Source of the DNA: Anaeromassilibacillus sp. An172
GTDB taxonomy: Bacteria; Bacillota; Clostridia; Oscillospirales; Acutalibacteraceae
Assembly (NCBI RefSeq): GCF_002160515.1
Contig: NZ_NFKS01000017.1
Span: forward strand, 1-61,115
DNA: 61,115 nt
Direction of reading: 5' to 3'
Numbering within the stretch: position 1 is the first letter of the stretch; every line of letters starts with the position of its first letter. The position numbers and the translations under genes are program-made. Below the pieces are notes generated by a model. It saw nothing but the letters and a program-made list of their open reading frames with translations. It was not told the origin of the DNA and did no database searches. This document shows, in pieces, positions 35,962 through 45,943 of the stretch.

Positions 35962-38847
35962 ATGAGTCTTCTTAAAACATTGTTCGGCAATTACAGTAAA
36001 AAGGAGCTTAAAAGAATTCAGCCCATCTGCGACAAGGTTCTTGCCTTGGAGGATAAGTATGCGGCGATGACCGATAAAGAATTAAAGGCCCAGACACCTT
36101 TGTTTAGAGAAAGATTTGAAAAGGGCGAGTCTTTGGACGATATTCTGCCTGAGGCTTTTGCCGTTTGCCGTGAGGCTTCCTGGCGTGTGCTTGGAATGAA
36201 GCACTTCCCTGTACAGATTATCGGCGGTATTGTTCTTCACCAGGGAAGAATTGCAGAAATGAAAACCGGTGAAGGTAAAACACTTGTGGCTACACTTCCT
36301 GCATACCTCAACGGTCTTACCGGAAGAGGCGTACATATAGTAACCGTCAACGATTACCTTGCACGCCGTGACTCCGAATGGATGGGTAAGCTTTACAGAT
36401 TTTTGGGACTTACCGTTGGACTTATAGTTCACGACCTGGATAACGATAAGAGAAAAGCCGCTTATGATGCGGACATCACCTACGGTACAAACAACGAATT
36501 GGGCTTTGACTACCTCCGTGACAACATGGTTGTTTACAAGGAGAAAAAGGTTCAGAGAGAGCATGTGTTCGCTATCGTGGACGAGGTTGACTCAATCCTC
36601 ATCGATGAAGCCAGAACACCTCTCATTATTTCCGGTAAAGGCGACAAGTCCAGCGACCTTTACGAAAGAGCAGATAAATTCGCTCAGACCCTTACATGTC
36701 ACAAGTTTACAGAGATAGACGCTAAAGAGGACATGGAGGATTATTATAAGGAAAACAAAATCGACTTTATAGTTGACGAAAAGGCAAAGACCGCAACACT
36801 TACCCAGCTTGGTGTTAAGAAAGCGGAGGAATATTTCCAGCTTGAAAACCTTACAGACCCTGAAAACCTTACAATCCAGCACCACATAAACCAGGCTATA
36901 AAGGCCCGTGGAATTATGAAAAGGGATATCGACTACGTTGTTAAGGACGGCGAAGTTATAATCGTTGACGAGTTCACCGGACGTCTTATGTACGGAAGAA
37001 GATACAACGAGGGACTTCATCAGGCTATTGAGGCAAAAGAGGGCGTTAAGATTGAAAGCGAAAGCAAAACCCTTGCAACAATCACATTCCAGAACTTCTT
37101 CCGTCTTTACAAAAAGCTTTCCGGTATGACCGGTACAGCGGCAACAGAGGAAGCCGAGTTCCGTGAAATCTACATGCTGGACGTTGTGGAGATACCAACA
37201 AACAAGCCTTTGGCAAGAAAGGATTTGCCTGACCTTGTTTTCCGTACCGAAACAGGAAAGTTCAACAATGTTATTGAAGATATAATCAAGTGCCACGAAA
37301 AGGGACAGCCTGTCCTGGTTGGTACAATTTCCATTGAAAAATCAGAAATCCTCAGCAAGATGCTCAAGCGCAGAGGAATTGAACATAACGTGCTCAACGC
37401 AAAACAGCACGACCGTGAAGCTGAGATTGTTGCTCAGGCAGGTAAGTTCGGTGCAGTTACAATCGCCACCAACATGGCAGGACGTGGTACCGATATTATG
37501 CTGGGCGGTAATGCTGAGTACATGGCTAAAGCCAAAATGAGAAAGCAGAACATTCCGGAAGAGCTTATTGCCGAGGCAACAGGTTTTGCTGATACAGATA
37601 ACGAGGAAATCCTTGAGGCAAGAAGAATTTACAAGGAATATTACGACAGCTTTAAGGACGAGATAAAGGAAGAGGCTGAAAAGGTAAGAGCAGCCGGCGG
37701 ACTTTATATCATGGGTACAGAGCGTCACGAGTCAAGACGTATTGATAACCAGCTCCGTGGACGTTCAGGACGTCAGGGCGACCCGGGTACCAGCCGTTTC
37801 TATCTCAGCACCGAGGACGACCTTATGCGTTTGTTCGGCGGCGACAGAATGAAAGCCATGATGCAGCGCCTCAATGTTGACGAGAATACACCTATCGAAA
37901 ACAAGATGCTTTCAGGAATTATCGAAAGCTCACAGGAAAAGGTTGAAAGCCGTAACTTTGCAATAAGAAAGAACGTATTGCAGTACGACGACGTTATGAA
38001 CAAACAGCGTGAGATAATCTACGGACAGAGAAATCAGGTTCTCGACGGAGAGGATCTCCACGATACAATTATAAAGATGATAGAGGAAACTATTTCCGAC
38101 GCTGTTTCCAGATATGCTCACAAGGACAGCCACTGGGAGGACTGGAACCTTACAGGTCTTAAAGATTTCTTTAGAGGCTGGGTAATCACAGACGAGGAAA
38201 AGTACACCTTTACAGAGGAACAGCTTGAGGACTTGAAGCCTGAAAAGCTCACAGAAATGATAACCGAGGACGCAATGGCTATCTATAAGGAAAATGAAGC
38301 AATGCTTCCTGCTGAGGTTATCAGAGAGATGGAGAGAGTTTACCTCTTGAAGAGCGTTGACGTTCACTGGATGGATCACATCGACAACATGGAACAGCTA
38401 AAGCAGGGTATCAGACTTAGAGCTTACGGTCAGCGTGACCCGGTTGTTGAATACCGTCTCGAGGGCTTCGACATGTTCGATGAAATGATTGCCATGATAA
38501 GAGAGGACACCTCAAGAGCAATGCTGGTAGCTCCAAAGCGTTATGTAAAGATTATGGAGAAGCAGGCAGAGCTTGCAAGACTCAGAGAAGAGGCAGCAAA
38601 GAAAGCCGCAGCGGCTCATCAGGTGGTTATCAATCAGGAACAGCAACAGCCTAAGCCTGTTACAGTTCCGGCGGCGGTTCAGGCATCTCTCAAGAGAGAG
38701 CAGGTGGCAAAGCCCACTGCAACTTCCGGCGACGGCACAGACACTTCAAGAAAGACAGTTGTTAAGGGCAAGAAGGTTGGCAGAAACGACCCATGCCCAT
38801 GCGGAAGCGGCAAGAAGTACAAGAAGTGCTGCGGAAAAGACCTTTAA
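35962..38847 (+). CDS. secA: Protein translocase motor ATPase
   Basis: Drives proteins through SecYEG. 961 residues, longer than the Bacillus form (841). N-terminal LLKTLFGN, Walker [10 protein letters not shown] (about 99-107), Walker [21 protein letters not shown], helicase motifs [14 protein letters not shown] and [10 protein letters not shown], and the C-terminal zinc motif [17 protein letters not shown] that binds SecB or ribosomes. An Ala/Gln/Pro-rich linker precedes the zinc motif. ATG at 35962 is 12 bases after AAAGGATG. Confidence 0.97.
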   Translation: MSLLKTLFGNYSKKELKRIQPICDKVLALEDKYAAMTDKELKAQTPLFRERFEKGESLDDILPEAFAVCREASWRVLGMKHFPVQIIGGIVLHQGRIAEMKTGEGKTLVATLPAYLNGLTGRGVHIVTVNDYLARRDSEWMGKLYRFLGLTVGLIVHDLDNDKRKAAYDADITYGTNNELGFDYLRDNMVVYKEKKVQREHVFAIVDEVDSILIDEARTPLIISGKGDKSSDLYERADKFAQTLTCHKFTEIDAKEDMEDYYKENKIDFIVDEKAKTATLTQLGVKKAEEYFQLENLTDPENLTIQHHINQAIKARGIMKRDIDYVVKDGEVIIVDEFTGRLMYGRRYNEGLHQAIEAKEGVKIESESKTLATITFQNFFRLYKKLSGMTGTAATEEAEFREIYMLDVVEIPTNKPLARKDLPDLVFRTETGKFNNVIEDIIKCHEKGQPVLVGTISIEKSEILSKMLKRRGIEHNVLNAKQHDREAEIVAQAGKFGAVTIATNMAGRGTDIMLGGNAEYMAKAKMRKQNIPEELIAEATGFADTDNEEILEARRIYKEYYDSFKDEIKEEAEKVRAAGGLYIMGTERHESRRIDNQLRGRSGRQGDPGTSRFYLSTEDDLMRLFGGDRMKAMMQRLNVDENTPIENKMLSGIIESSQEKVESRNFAIRKNVLQYDDVMNKQREIIYGQRNQVLDGEDLHDTIIKMIEETISDAVSRYAHKDSHWEDWNLTGLKDFFRGWVITDEEKYTFTEEQLEDLKPEKLTEMITEDAMAIYKENEAMLPAEVIREMERVYLLKSVDVHWMDHIDNMEQLKQGIRLRAYGQRDPVVEYRLEGFDMFDEMIAMIREDTSRAMLVAPKRYVKIMEKQAELARLREEAAKKAAAAHQVVINQEQQQPKPVTVPAAVQASLKREQVAKPTATSGDGTDTSRKTVVKGKKVGRNDPCPCGSGKKYKKCCGKDL

Positions 38848-38861
38848 TAATTAAAAAATTA

Positions 38862-38885
38862 TGGGCGCACATATCTGTGCGCCCA
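38862..38885 (+). terminator. Strong hairpin after secA
   Basis: TGGGCGCACA (38862-38871) and TGTGCGCCCA (38876-38885), perfect 10-bp stem with a 4-base loop 15 bp past the secA stop. There is no T-run on the plus strand; a TTTTTT stretch follows it on the minus strand. A terminator or mRNA-end element. Confidence 0.55.
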
Positions 38886-38920
38886 CAGTATCCAGAATAA
38901 AGAAAATAAAAGTTAAATAA

Positions 38921-39207
38921 GAGCGAGCCATTCCAAAGAATAGAGAAAAGGTTTAGCCCGACCTGTGTAGAACATAAAGATTAGATGAACATTTGCAGGT
39001 CGGATATAAAAAATAAAGGTTTCGTCCGCCTTGAAACGACGCTTATTTTTAAAGTGAAGTTCTGCAAGGCGGATATAAAAAATACGCCCGACATGTGATG
39101 ATGTTAATTGAAAAATAAAACCTTTGTATGTCGGATATAAAAAACTCGCCCGACCTGTGTAGAACATAAAGGTTAGATGAAACATTTGCAGGTCGGATAT
39201 AAAATAA
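38921..39207 (+). repeat. Mosaic hairpin repeat array: leader plus four stem-loop modules
   Basis: Leader from GAGCGAGCCATTCC (38921). Four stems follow: CCGACCTG/CAGGTCGG (38958-38965, 38996-39003); CCGCCTTG/CAAGGCGG (39026-39033, 39065-39072); CCGACATG/TATGTCGG (39088-39095, 39127-39134); CCGACCTG/CAGGTCGG (39150-39157, 39189-39196). Each is followed by ATATAAAA. The first and last modules share most of their loop sequence. The array ends at the gltX ribosome site. Confidence 0.85.
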
Positions 39208-39224
39208 AAAGGGTGGAGGAAAAA

Positions 39225-40670
39225 ATGAAAGTTAGGACAAGATATGCCCCAAGCCCAACAGGATTTATGCATGTTGGAAATCTTAGAACTGCATTGTATG
39301 AGTATCTTATCGCTAAATCTCAGGGCGGTTCTTTTGTATTGAGAATTGAGGATACAGATAGAGAAAGACTTGTTGAGGGCGCAGTTGACGTTATATATAA
39401 TACATTGAAGATTGCAGGCTTAAAGCACGATGAGGGTCCGGATATCGGCGGCGATTACGGTCCTTATGTTCAGAGCGAAAGAAAGGATATGTATCTTCCT
39501 TACGCTATGAAGCTTATCGAGGAGGGCAAGGCTTATAGATGCTTCTGCTCCAAGGAAAGACTTGAGAAAATCCAGAACGAGAACGTGGGCGGCGGCTACG
39601 ACAGACACTGCCGTGATTTGCCTCAGGAGGAAATCGACATACTTCTTGCCGAGGGCGTTCCTTATGTTATAAGACAGAAAATGCCTACAGAGGGAAGCAC
39701 AACCTTTGTTGACGCAGTTTTCGGTGAAATCACAGTTGACAACAGCGAGCTTCAGGACCAGATTCTTATTAAGACAGACGGATACCCGACATATAATTTC
39801 GCCAATGTTATCGACGACCACACAATGGGTATCACACACGTTGTAAGAGGCTGCGAGTATTTAAGCTCCGCTCCTAAATATAATCTCCTCTATGAAGCAT
39901 TCGGCTGGGAGGTTCCGACTTACGTGCATCTTCCTCTTATTATGGGTAAAAACGAGGACGGCTCTGTTTCCAAGCTTTCAAAAAGACACGGCGCAACAGG
40001 CTTTGAGGATTTGCTTAGAGAGGGCTATCTCCCTGAGGCTATCATAAACTATATAGCACTTCTGGGCTGGTGTCCTGCTGATAATCAGGAGATTTTCTCC
40101 CTTAAAGAGCTTGAGCAGGTTTTCTCTGCGGACAGAATAAGCAAGTCACCGTCAGTATTCGACTATGACAAGCTTACATGGTTTAACGGCGAGTACATCA
40201 GAAGGATGTCCCTTGAGGAGTTCACAGAGCATTGCATGCCTTATTACAAGGAGTTTTTCGGTGACAAGGAAATGCCATGGGAGAAGCTCAGCGCAATTTT
40301 GCACCAGCGTGTTACAAAGTTTACACAGATTCCGGAAATGGTTGATTTCTTCAAGGAGATTCCGGAGTACGACGTTTCTATGTTTGTAAATAAGAAGAGC
40401 AAAACAAATATGGAAAACGCTCCTGTTATGCTCAAGGCAGTATACGATAAGCTTTCTTCCCTTGAAAGCTGGACTCAGGAAGCTATCCACGACGCTCTTA
40501 TCTCCCTTGCAACAGAGCTTGGAGTTAAGAACGGAACAGTTATGTGGCCGGCAAGAATTTCAGTTGCCGGAAAAACAGTAACACCGGGCGGCGCAGTGGA
40601 AATTCTCGACATTTTGGGCAGAGAAGAGTCCTTGAAGAGAATGGAAGCCGGACTTGCAAAGTTTGAATAA
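39225..40670 (+). CDS. gltX: Glutamyl-tRNA synthetase
   Basis: Charges tRNA-Glu. 481 residues: class I motifs [14 protein letters not shown] (HIGH variant HVGN) and KLSKRHG, plus [14 protein letters not shown] at 39225 follows GGTGGAGG; an in-frame start 16 codons earlier lies inside the repeat array and has no ribosome site. glnS begins 20 bp after it, so the two form an operon. Confidence 0.96.
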   Translation: MKVRTRYAPSPTGFMHVGNLRTALYEYLIAKSQGGSFVLRIEDTDRERLVEGAVDVIYNTLKIAGLKHDEGPDIGGDYGPYVQSERKDMYLPYAMKLIEEGKAYRCFCSKERLEKIQNENVGGGYDRHCRDLPQEEIDILLAEGVPYVIRQKMPTEGSTTFVDAVFGEITVDNSELQDQILIKTDGYPTYNFANVIDDHTMGITHVVRGCEYLSSAPKYNLLYEAFGWEVPTYVHLPLIMGKNEDGSVSKLSKRHGATGFEDLLREGYLPEAIINYIALLGWCPADNQEIFSLKELEQVFSADRISKSPSVFDYDKLTWFNGEYIRRMSLEEFTEHCMPYYKEFFGDKEMPWEKLSAILHQRVTKFTQIPEMVDFFKEIPEYDVSMFVNKKSKTNMENAPVMLKAVYDKLSSLESWTQEAIHDALISLATELGVKNGTVMWPARISVAGKTVTPGGAVEILDILGREESLKRMEAGLAKFE

Positions 40671-40690
40671 TGAGGGACGGAGGAAAGATT

Positions 40691-42385
40691 ATGCCGGAAA
40701 ATAAAAAACCAGTTGCCGAAGAGCCGGTAATGGCAGGCAACTTTATTCACGATATTATTGAAGAGGAAATCGCCGAGGGCGGCAGATGTGAGGGAAAAAA
40801 GGTTCACACACGTTTCCCTCCGGAGCCTAACGGTTATCTCCACATAGGCCACGCAAAGGCTATCTGCATTGACTTTGGTACAGCGGAAAAGTACAAGGGT
40901 ATCTGCAACCTGAGAATGGACGACACAAACCCTACAAAAGAGGATGTAGAGTATGTTGACGCCATAAAGGAAGATATTCACTGGCTGGGATTTGACTGGG
41001 AAGACAGATTTTACTATGCTTCCGAGTATTTCGACGACATGTACAACTATGCCGTTGAGCTTATAAAGAAGGGCCTTGCATATGTGTGCGAGCTTACACC
41101 TGAGCAAATGAGAGAGAACCGTGGCGATCTTTCCACACCTGCAAAGTCACCATACCGTGACAGACCTATTGAGGAAAGCCTTGACCTTTTTGAAAGAATG
41201 AAGAACGGCGAGTTTGAGGACGGAAAAATGACACTCCGTGCAAAAATTGACTTGGCTTCCGGTAACTTCAACATGCGTGACCCGGTTATCTACAGAATTA
41301 ACCGTTTGAAGCACCACAGAACAGGGGACAAGTGGTGCATATATCCTATGTACGACTTTGCTCACCCAATCGAGGACGCAATGGAGGGCATCACCCACAG
41401 CCTTTGTTCCCTTGAATTTGAGGACCACAGACCTCTCTATGACTGGGTTGTAAATAACACATCTGTTCCGTCAAAGCCACGTCAGATTGAGTTTGCAAGA
41501 CTTGGTATCAACAACACAGTAATGAGCAAGAGAAAGCTCAGAACTCTTGTTGAGCAGAACTATGTAAGCGGCTGGGACGACCCGAGAATGCCAACACTCT
41601 GCGGACTTAGAAGAAGAGGTTATACACCTAAGTCAATCCGCAATTTCTGCGACAGAATAGGCGTTTCAAAGGTTAATTCCATTGTTGAATACAGCTTTTT
41701 GGAGCACTGCCTCCGTGAGGACTTAAACGAAAGCGCACGCCGTGTTATGGCTGTTATCAACCCTGTAAAGCTTGTTATCACAAACTATCCTGAGGGCATG
41801 ACAGAGGAATTTAAGGTTGAAAACAACCCTAACCGCCCTGAGGACGGCGAGAGAACAATAACATTCTCCCGTGAATGCTATATCGAAGCCGAGGACTTTA
41901 TGGAAGAGCCAATCAAAGGCTATCAGAGATTGTACCCGGGCAACGAAGTTCGTCTTAAATCAACCTACATTGTAAGATGCACAGGCTGCAAGAAGGACGA
42001 GAATAACAAGGTTGTTGAGGTTTACGCCGAGTACGACCCGGCAACAAGAGGCGGCAACACACCTGACGGCAGAAAAGTACGTGGCACAATCCACTGGGTA
42101 GACGCCAACAACTGCGCCGAGGCAGAAGTAAGACTTTACGACAGCCTTTTCACAGTTCCTGACCCGGACACAGGGGACAAGAACTTCCTTGACTACCTAA
42201 GCGAGAACTCATTGAAAGTAATAGAAAACTGCAAAATTGAAAAGTCAGTTGAAAATGTTGAGGCTCCAATGAGCTTCCAGTTTATGCGTCTCGGTTACTT
42301 CTGTGTAGACAACAAAGACTCCAAGCCGGGTAATCTTGTATTTAACCGCAGCGTATCCCTTAAAGACGGCTTCAAGAAAAAATGA
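40691..42385 (+). CDS. glnS: Glutaminyl-tRNA synthetase
   Basis: Charges tRNA-Gln directly. 564 residues: [22 protein letters not shown] (HIGH), VMSKRKL (KMSKS variant) and a C-terminal two-barrel anticodon domain. An N-terminal extension of about 35 residues precedes the catalytic core. ATG at 40691 follows GGACGGAGG. GlnRS occurs in some Clostridia in addition to or instead of the amidotransferase route; the window cannot show which is used. Confidence 0.96.
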   Translation: MPENKKPVAEEPVMAGNFIHDIIEEEIAEGGRCEGKKVHTRFPPEPNGYLHIGHAKAICIDFGTAEKYKGICNLRMDDTNPTKEDVEYVDAIKEDIHWLGFDWEDRFYYASEYFDDMYNYAVELIKKGLAYVCELTPEQMRENRGDLSTPAKSPYRDRPIEESLDLFERMKNGEFEDGKMTLRAKIDLASGNFNMRDPVIYRINRLKHHRTGDKWCIYPMYDFAHPIEDAMEGITHSLCSLEFEDHRPLYDWVVNNTSVPSKPRQIEFARLGINNTVMSKRKLRTLVEQNYVSGWDDPRMPTLCGLRRRGYTPKSIRNFCDRIGVSKVNSIVEYSFLEHCLREDLNESARRVMAVINPVKLVITNYPEGMTEEFKVENNPNRPEDGERTITFSRECYIEAEDFMEEPIKGYQRLYPGNEVRLKSTYIVRCTGCKKDENNKVVEVYAEYDPATRGGNTPDGRKVRGTIHWVDANNCAEAEVRLYDSLFTVPDPDTGDKNFLDYLSENSLKVIENCKIEKSVENVEAPMSFQFMRLGYFCVDNKDSKPGNLVFNRSVSLKDGFKKK

Positions 42386-42387
42386 TT

Positions 42388-42481
42388 TTTTGGTTCCGCC
42401 GTGCCAAGGCTTTAGTAGAAAGTTAACAACAGCACAGGTTGGGCGAGACGTTATGTTTAGTTTTTGGAATGGTTCGCCCGC
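42388..42481 (-). repeat. Mosaic hairpin repeat, reverse orientation, degenerate
   Basis: Read on the minus strand: leader with TCGCCC/GGGCGA arms (42474-42479 with 42441-42446) around GGAATGG, then one module whose left arm is CCAACCTG and right arm CACGGCGG (plus-strand CCGCCGTG at 42396-42403). Only five of eight stem positions pair. Sits 3 bp after the glnS stop. Confidence 0.65.
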
Positions 42482-42525
42482 ATTTAGATTGAACTTTTTT
42501 TATTAAAAAATATATTATTATAACG

Positions 42526-42561
42526 ACAACCGCGGTTTTGGGAATTTGGAACCGCGGTTGT
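42526..42561 (+). terminator. Inverted repeat after glnS, probable terminator
   Basis: ACAACCGCGG (42526-42535) pairs with CCGCGGTTGT (42552-42561), followed by TTGACTG; only a short T-tract. Confidence 0.6.
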
Positions 42562-42625
42562 TTGACTGTCAGTCCGATAAAATCAATTTGTCTGAAAATG
42601 AGTTTATAAAGATAAGTGATAAATA

Positions 42626-42653
42626 TTGATTTTTTTGGGAAAAGCTGTATAAT
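42626..42653 (+). promoter_or_regulatory. Promoter of the dockerin/YARHG gene
   Basis: TTGATT (42626-42631), 16-bp spacer, TATAAT (42648-42653). Confidence 0.65.
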
Positions 42654-42718
42654 TATATTTGTCGATATATATGTTTAAAATTTTGGAATTTAAACATAAA
42701 ACAAAGGAGGTAAAAAAG

Positions 42719-43738
42719 ATGAAAGGTAAAATCAGTAAATCGGTAAGCGTTTTGTTGTCGCTTTTTTTGTTGGTTTCAATGAATACAGTGACTTTTGCCG
42801 ATGAAACATCCGATGAGGAAAAGTTAAAAGGCGATTTCAATATGGATAATGTTGTCTCTGTTGAGGATATAACCTTGCTGCAAAAGTATTGTGCAACGCT
42901 TATATCTTTAGATGACGAAAACTATGATTTTTCCACTGCGGATATTGACGGCAACGGAGAAATTTCAATCACAGACGCAACAATTCTTCAGATAGAAATA
43001 TCATATAGTTCACCAAGCGACCCGACAGAAACAACCGAGCCGACTGACCCGGCAGAAACAACCGAGGAAACAACAGACCCGGTGGAGACAACCGAGGAAG
43101 CAACAGACCCGGTTGAGACAACCGAACCAACAGAGCCGGTTGAAACAACAGAGCCGACAGAGCCGACTGAACCGACAGAGCCAACTGAATCAACCGAGCC
43201 GGAAAACGATTATTATATTCTTCCGGAATCCGACATAAGGCTTTTGAACATGAGCGATATAAGGGATTTGTCAGCGGAGGAACTGGAGCTTGCGAGAAAT
43301 GAAATATATGCAAGACATGGCAGATTGTTTGACACGGACTATATACAAGAATATTTCAGCAATCAGAAGTGGTATGATGGAACCATAGCGCCGGAGGATT
43401 TCGATTATGACGTTTTAAGTGAAACCGAGCTTGCCAACGTGTGGTTTATCTATTACTATGAGCATAACGATTACTATATGATTCCCGATTCGGATACACG
43501 ACTGATAACCGTGGACGATATCAAGTATTTTAACGAAACCGAGCTTGAATTTGCAAGAAATGAGATTTATGCAAGACACGGCAGAATGTTTGTAACGGAT
43601 TATATCAGGGAACATTTTGAAAACCAAAAATGGTACAGCGGAACCATAGCTCCGGAGGATTTCGATTACGGCGTTTTAAGCGAAACGGAGCTTGCCAACG
43701 TGTGGTTCATTTATAATTATGAACATGAAATATACTGA
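42719..43738 (+). CDS. Secreted dockerin protein with two YARHG domains
   Basis: 339 residues. Signal peptide (about 1-29, cleavage near TFADE). A type I-like dockerin (about 37-95) has two EF-hand-like repeats, DFNMDNVVSVEDITLLQ and DIDGNGEISITDATILQ. A repetitive Thr/Glu/Pro/Asp linker (about 98-160) follows. Then come two near-identical YARHG domains of about 88 residues, each with ELEFARNEIYARHGR and NQKWYxGTIAPEDFDY. YARHG domains are presumed peptidoglycan- or surface-associated; their ligand is unknown. The dockerin implies docking onto a cohesin scaffold, none of which is in the window. ATG follows AAAGGAGG; promoter at 42626-42653. Confidence 0.88.
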   Translation: MKGKISKSVSVLLSLFLLVSMNTVTFADETSDEEKLKGDFNMDNVVSVEDITLLQKYCATLISLDDENYDFSTADIDGNGEISITDATILQIEISYSSPSDPTETTEPTDPAETTEETTDPVETTEEATDPVETTEPTEPVETTEPTEPTEPTEPTESTEPENDYYILPESDIRLLNMSDIRDLSAEELELARNEIYARHGRLFDTDYIQEYFSNQKWYDGTIAPEDFDYDVLSETELANVWFIYYYEHNDYYMIPDSDTRLITVDDIKYFNETELEFARNEIYARHGRMFVTDYIREHFENQKWYSGTIAPEDFDYGVLSETELANVWFIYNYEHEIY

Positions 43739-43782
43739 AAAGAGGTTTCATTCCGGATTTTGGAATTAAAAGAATAATAAAT

Positions 43783-43812
43783 CAGCCACGGCTTTTTTAT
43801 AAAGCCGTGGCT
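43783..43812 (+). terminator. Terminator after the dockerin/YARHG gene
   Basis: AGCCACGGCTTT (43783-43794) pairs with AAAGCCGTGGCT (43801-43812) and is followed by a T-rich stretch. A second small inverted repeat (ACCGCCG 43846-43852, CGGCGGT 43869-43875) lies just beyond. Confidence 0.7.
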
Positions 43813-43901
43813 TCCTATTTATAAAATCATGTTCAAAAAGAAAAAACCGCCGCAGCAAAATAAAACCTCGGCGGTAAAATTATAATTGAAATAAAACCTA
43901 A

Positions 43902-44350
43902 GTGAGAGCGAGCCATTCTAAAGACTAAACAGAACGTCTCGCCCGACCTGTAACAACGTTAATTTCCTAAACTAACCTTTGCAGGTCGGAAATAAAATAA
44001 ACGTTTCGCCCGACCTGTGCAAGGCATAAGATTTAGACTAAACCCATGCATCTTAGATATTAAGAAAAAACAAAGTCAAAATAGGGCGAACCACTCCAAA
44101 GATTAAGAAAAACGTCTCGCCCGACCTGTGCAGTACATAAAGATTAGATTAAACCTATGCAGGTCGGAAATAAAATAAACGTCTCGCCCGACCTGTAACG
44201 ACGTTAATTTCCTAAAATAACCTTTGCTGTAAAGTTGGTAAATATAAACCTAACCGAGAGCGAACCATTCCAAAGATTAAAGAAAAGGTCTCGCCCACCG
44301 TGTGCTGTCGTTAACCTCCTACGAAAGCCTTGGCACGGTGGAAATAAAAG
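43902..44350 (+). repeat. Large mosaic hairpin repeat array: three leaders, five stem-loop modules
   Basis: Order: leader (GAGCGAGCC, 43906), module CCGACCTG/CAGGTCGG (43943-43950, 43982-43989), module with left arm CCGACCTG (44010) and ruined right arm; leader GGGCGA/TCGCCC (44084-44089, 44117-44122), module CCGACCTG/CAGGTCGG (44121-44128, 44160-44167), module with left arm CCGACCTG (44188) and ruined right arm; leader (44258), module CCACCGTG/CACGGTGG (44295-44302, 44334-44341). It fills the space between two converging genes and touches the stop of the next one. Confidence 0.85.
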
Positions 44351-44352
44351 AG

Positions 44353-44979
44353 TTAAAAGGAGAGGTCGTCGGCGGTTTCTTCGTCGTCGGGGGATAAGTC
44401 TCTTGTTATTGTTGGCTCAGGCTCGGCGGTTGCTGCCTCTTCTGCGTCCTCGAGAATTAAATCCTCTGTTTCTTTTTCGGCGGCTTCCTTTTCAGATTCG
44501 TCCTTGAGAACAGCTTTAAGCTTTTCTGCACGGGCGGCTGCCGCTTCGTCAAAAGGATTTACGTCGTAGTCGTCCTCGTTGGAGCAGGCAAGAGTGATGT
44601 CCTCGATATCGTCGGAATCATCTTCGGCTTCTTCATAGGAAGCATTGTCGCCGCAGCATGGGCATACGCAGATGCTTTCTTCATAGGCGGTGAGCTTGTC
44701 GTAACGCTCTTTAGCCAGCTTGATTTTCTCTATGGATTCTTCTATTGTATGGCAAAGCTCTTCGTTTTTTTCATTTTCCGGGTCACGAAGATTCTTCATG
44801 TAATACTTGCCAAGCTCGATGAAAGCCTTGTCGATAACACGGTTTTCACACTGGATTACCGCCTTGATACGGTTTTTCTGTGCGTGAACTCGGTTCTTTT
44901 CAACCAAAGCCTGAGCTGTGTCGGACAAAGTTTCCACAGCGTTTGATACACCTGATTTTACATTGTCAATAATACTCAT
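44353..44979 (-). CDS. Uncharacterised coiled-coil, acidic protein
   Basis: 208 residues, not recognised. Residues 1-110 are helical and probably coiled coil (SIIDNVKSGVSNAVETLSDTAQALVEKNR…). A CVCPCCG cluster near residue 114 may bind metal. The remainder is strongly acidic, Asp/Glu/Ala-rich and likely disordered. The true start is ATG 44979 after AGGAGG; the longer upstream frame is untranslated. Promoter at 45071-45099 on the same strand. Divergent from the CpXC gene; both have cysteine clusters, but no shared function is evident. Confidence 0.75.
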   Translation of the reverse strand: MSIIDNVKSGVSNAVETLSDTAQALVEKNRVHAQKNRIKAVIQCENRVIDKAFIELGKYYMKNLRDPENEKNEELCHTIEESIEKIKLAKERYDKLTAYEESICVCPCCGDNASYEEAEDDSDDIEDITLACSNEDDYDVNPFDEAAAARAEKLKAVLKDESEKEAAEKETEDLILEDAEEAATAEPEPTITRDLSPDDEETADDLSF

Positions 44980-45070
44980 TGTATGTTCCTCCTGTATGTA
45001 AATTTGCTTTCGTGCATTGTTTTTAAAAAATAATAACGATTGGGCAATAACTTTCGTTCCCAATAATACT

Positions 45071-45099
45071 ATTATGGCAGAAATTTCGTCCAAAATCAA
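45071..45099 (-). promoter_or_regulatory. Promoter of the coiled-coil protein gene
   Basis: Minus strand: TTGATT (45099-45094), 17-bp spacer, CATAAT (45076-45071). Confidence 0.65.
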
Positions 45100-45118
45100 T
45101 AATAATTTAAAAAATTGC

Positions 45119-45147
45119 TTGATGAATTTCAAAGCTGTTGGTATAAT
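45119..45147 (+). promoter_or_regulatory. Promoter of the CpXC gene
   Basis: TTGATG (45119-45124), 17-bp spacer ending TGG, TATAAT (45142-45147). Transcription starts near 45154, giving a leader of about 16 bases that begins at the ribosome site. Confidence 0.7.
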
Positions 45148-45169
45148 GTTGTAAAGGGGAGTGTTTTTA

Positions 45170-45847
45170 ATGCCAAAAACGGAAATCAAGAAAGTTGTAT
45201 GTCTTAAATGCGGTAAAACCACAGAGGTAAAGCTTTCAACAAGTATAAACGCCGCTGAGGATTTAAACATGAGAAGAGAACTGCTCTCCGGCAGACTTTT
45301 TTCCTTTAAATGTTCTGCCTGCGGATATACCGGAAAACTGTTTTATCCTGTGCTTTACAACGACCCAAAAAATAAATTTATGGTTTACCTTATTCCCGAT
45401 GTTGACAGATTTCAGATTGCCGATAAGGATATTGAAAAGGACTTTGACGGCGGCGTTGACAATGTGAGAAAGCGCATTGTTCCGGATTTCAACAGCTTTT
45501 TGGAGAAAATATATATCTTTGAATGTGGTCTTGACGATATGGCGGTTGAGATTACAAAGCTTGCCATAAGCAATGCTGTTGCCAAGAAATTTGACTTGGA
45601 AAAGGTTGAGGACGGATATCTTTCCATGTATGACAGAGAGTCAAATACAATGGGATTTACTTTCTTTGTGGGCGAGGACAGAGAGCCGTATATTCAGAGC
45701 GTGCGCCTTGAAATCTACGGAAAGTCCATGAAAATCACAGAGGAGTTTGCCGCAAAGGACAGAAAGCTTAAAGGCTTTTTAAAAATTGATAGAGAGTGGT
45801 CAGAAAACATTCTCTACCGCTATAAGCAGAGCAAAAACAATAATTGA
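45170..45847 (+). CDS. CpXC domain protein
   Basis: 225 residues. N-terminal CpXC domain: CLKC and CSAC pairs (about residues 11-14 and 45-48) around a conserved RRELLSGRLFSFKCSACGYTG stretch, probably a zinc-binding fold; the family's function is unknown. A C-terminal mixed domain (about 90-225) is not recognised. ATG at 45170 is chosen because AAGGGGAG lies 8 bases upstream; a GTG at 45161 overlaps that site. Confidence 0.8.
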   Translation: MPKTEIKKVVCLKCGKTTEVKLSTSINAAEDLNMRRELLSGRLFSFKCSACGYTGKLFYPVLYNDPKNKFMVYLIPDVDRFQIADKDIEKDFDGGVDNVRKRIVPDFNSFLEKIYIFECGLDDMAVEITKLAISNAVAKKFDLEKVEDGYLSMYDRESNTMGFTFFVGEDREPYIQSVRLEIYGKSMKITEEFAAKDRKLKGFLKIDREWSENILYRYKQSKNNN

Positions 45848-45857
45848 TTTAAAGCGT

Positions 45858-45895
45858 AAAAATGCAATTTATCTTAATGGGTATCTTGCATTTTT
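45858..45895 (+). terminator. Weak terminator after the CpXC gene
   Basis: AAAAATGCAA (45858-45867) pairs with TTGCATTTTT (45886-45895), an AT-rich stem with an 18-base loop. Confidence 0.45.
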
Positions 45896-45943
45896 ATTTG
45901 TTTTATTGAATATACTGAATTTTTTTGTAATTGAAAAAAACTA

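Noticed and set aside
38921-39207. CRISPR array
   Set aside because: Repeats of regular pitch caught the eye, but the repeated parts are the two arms of hairpins, the sequence between arms is itself similar between copies, and no cas gene is present.
43902-44350. Integron attC array
   Set aside because: Hairpin modules in ordered array resemble attC sites, but there are no cassette genes between them, no integrase in the window and no conserved GTT core at the expected position.
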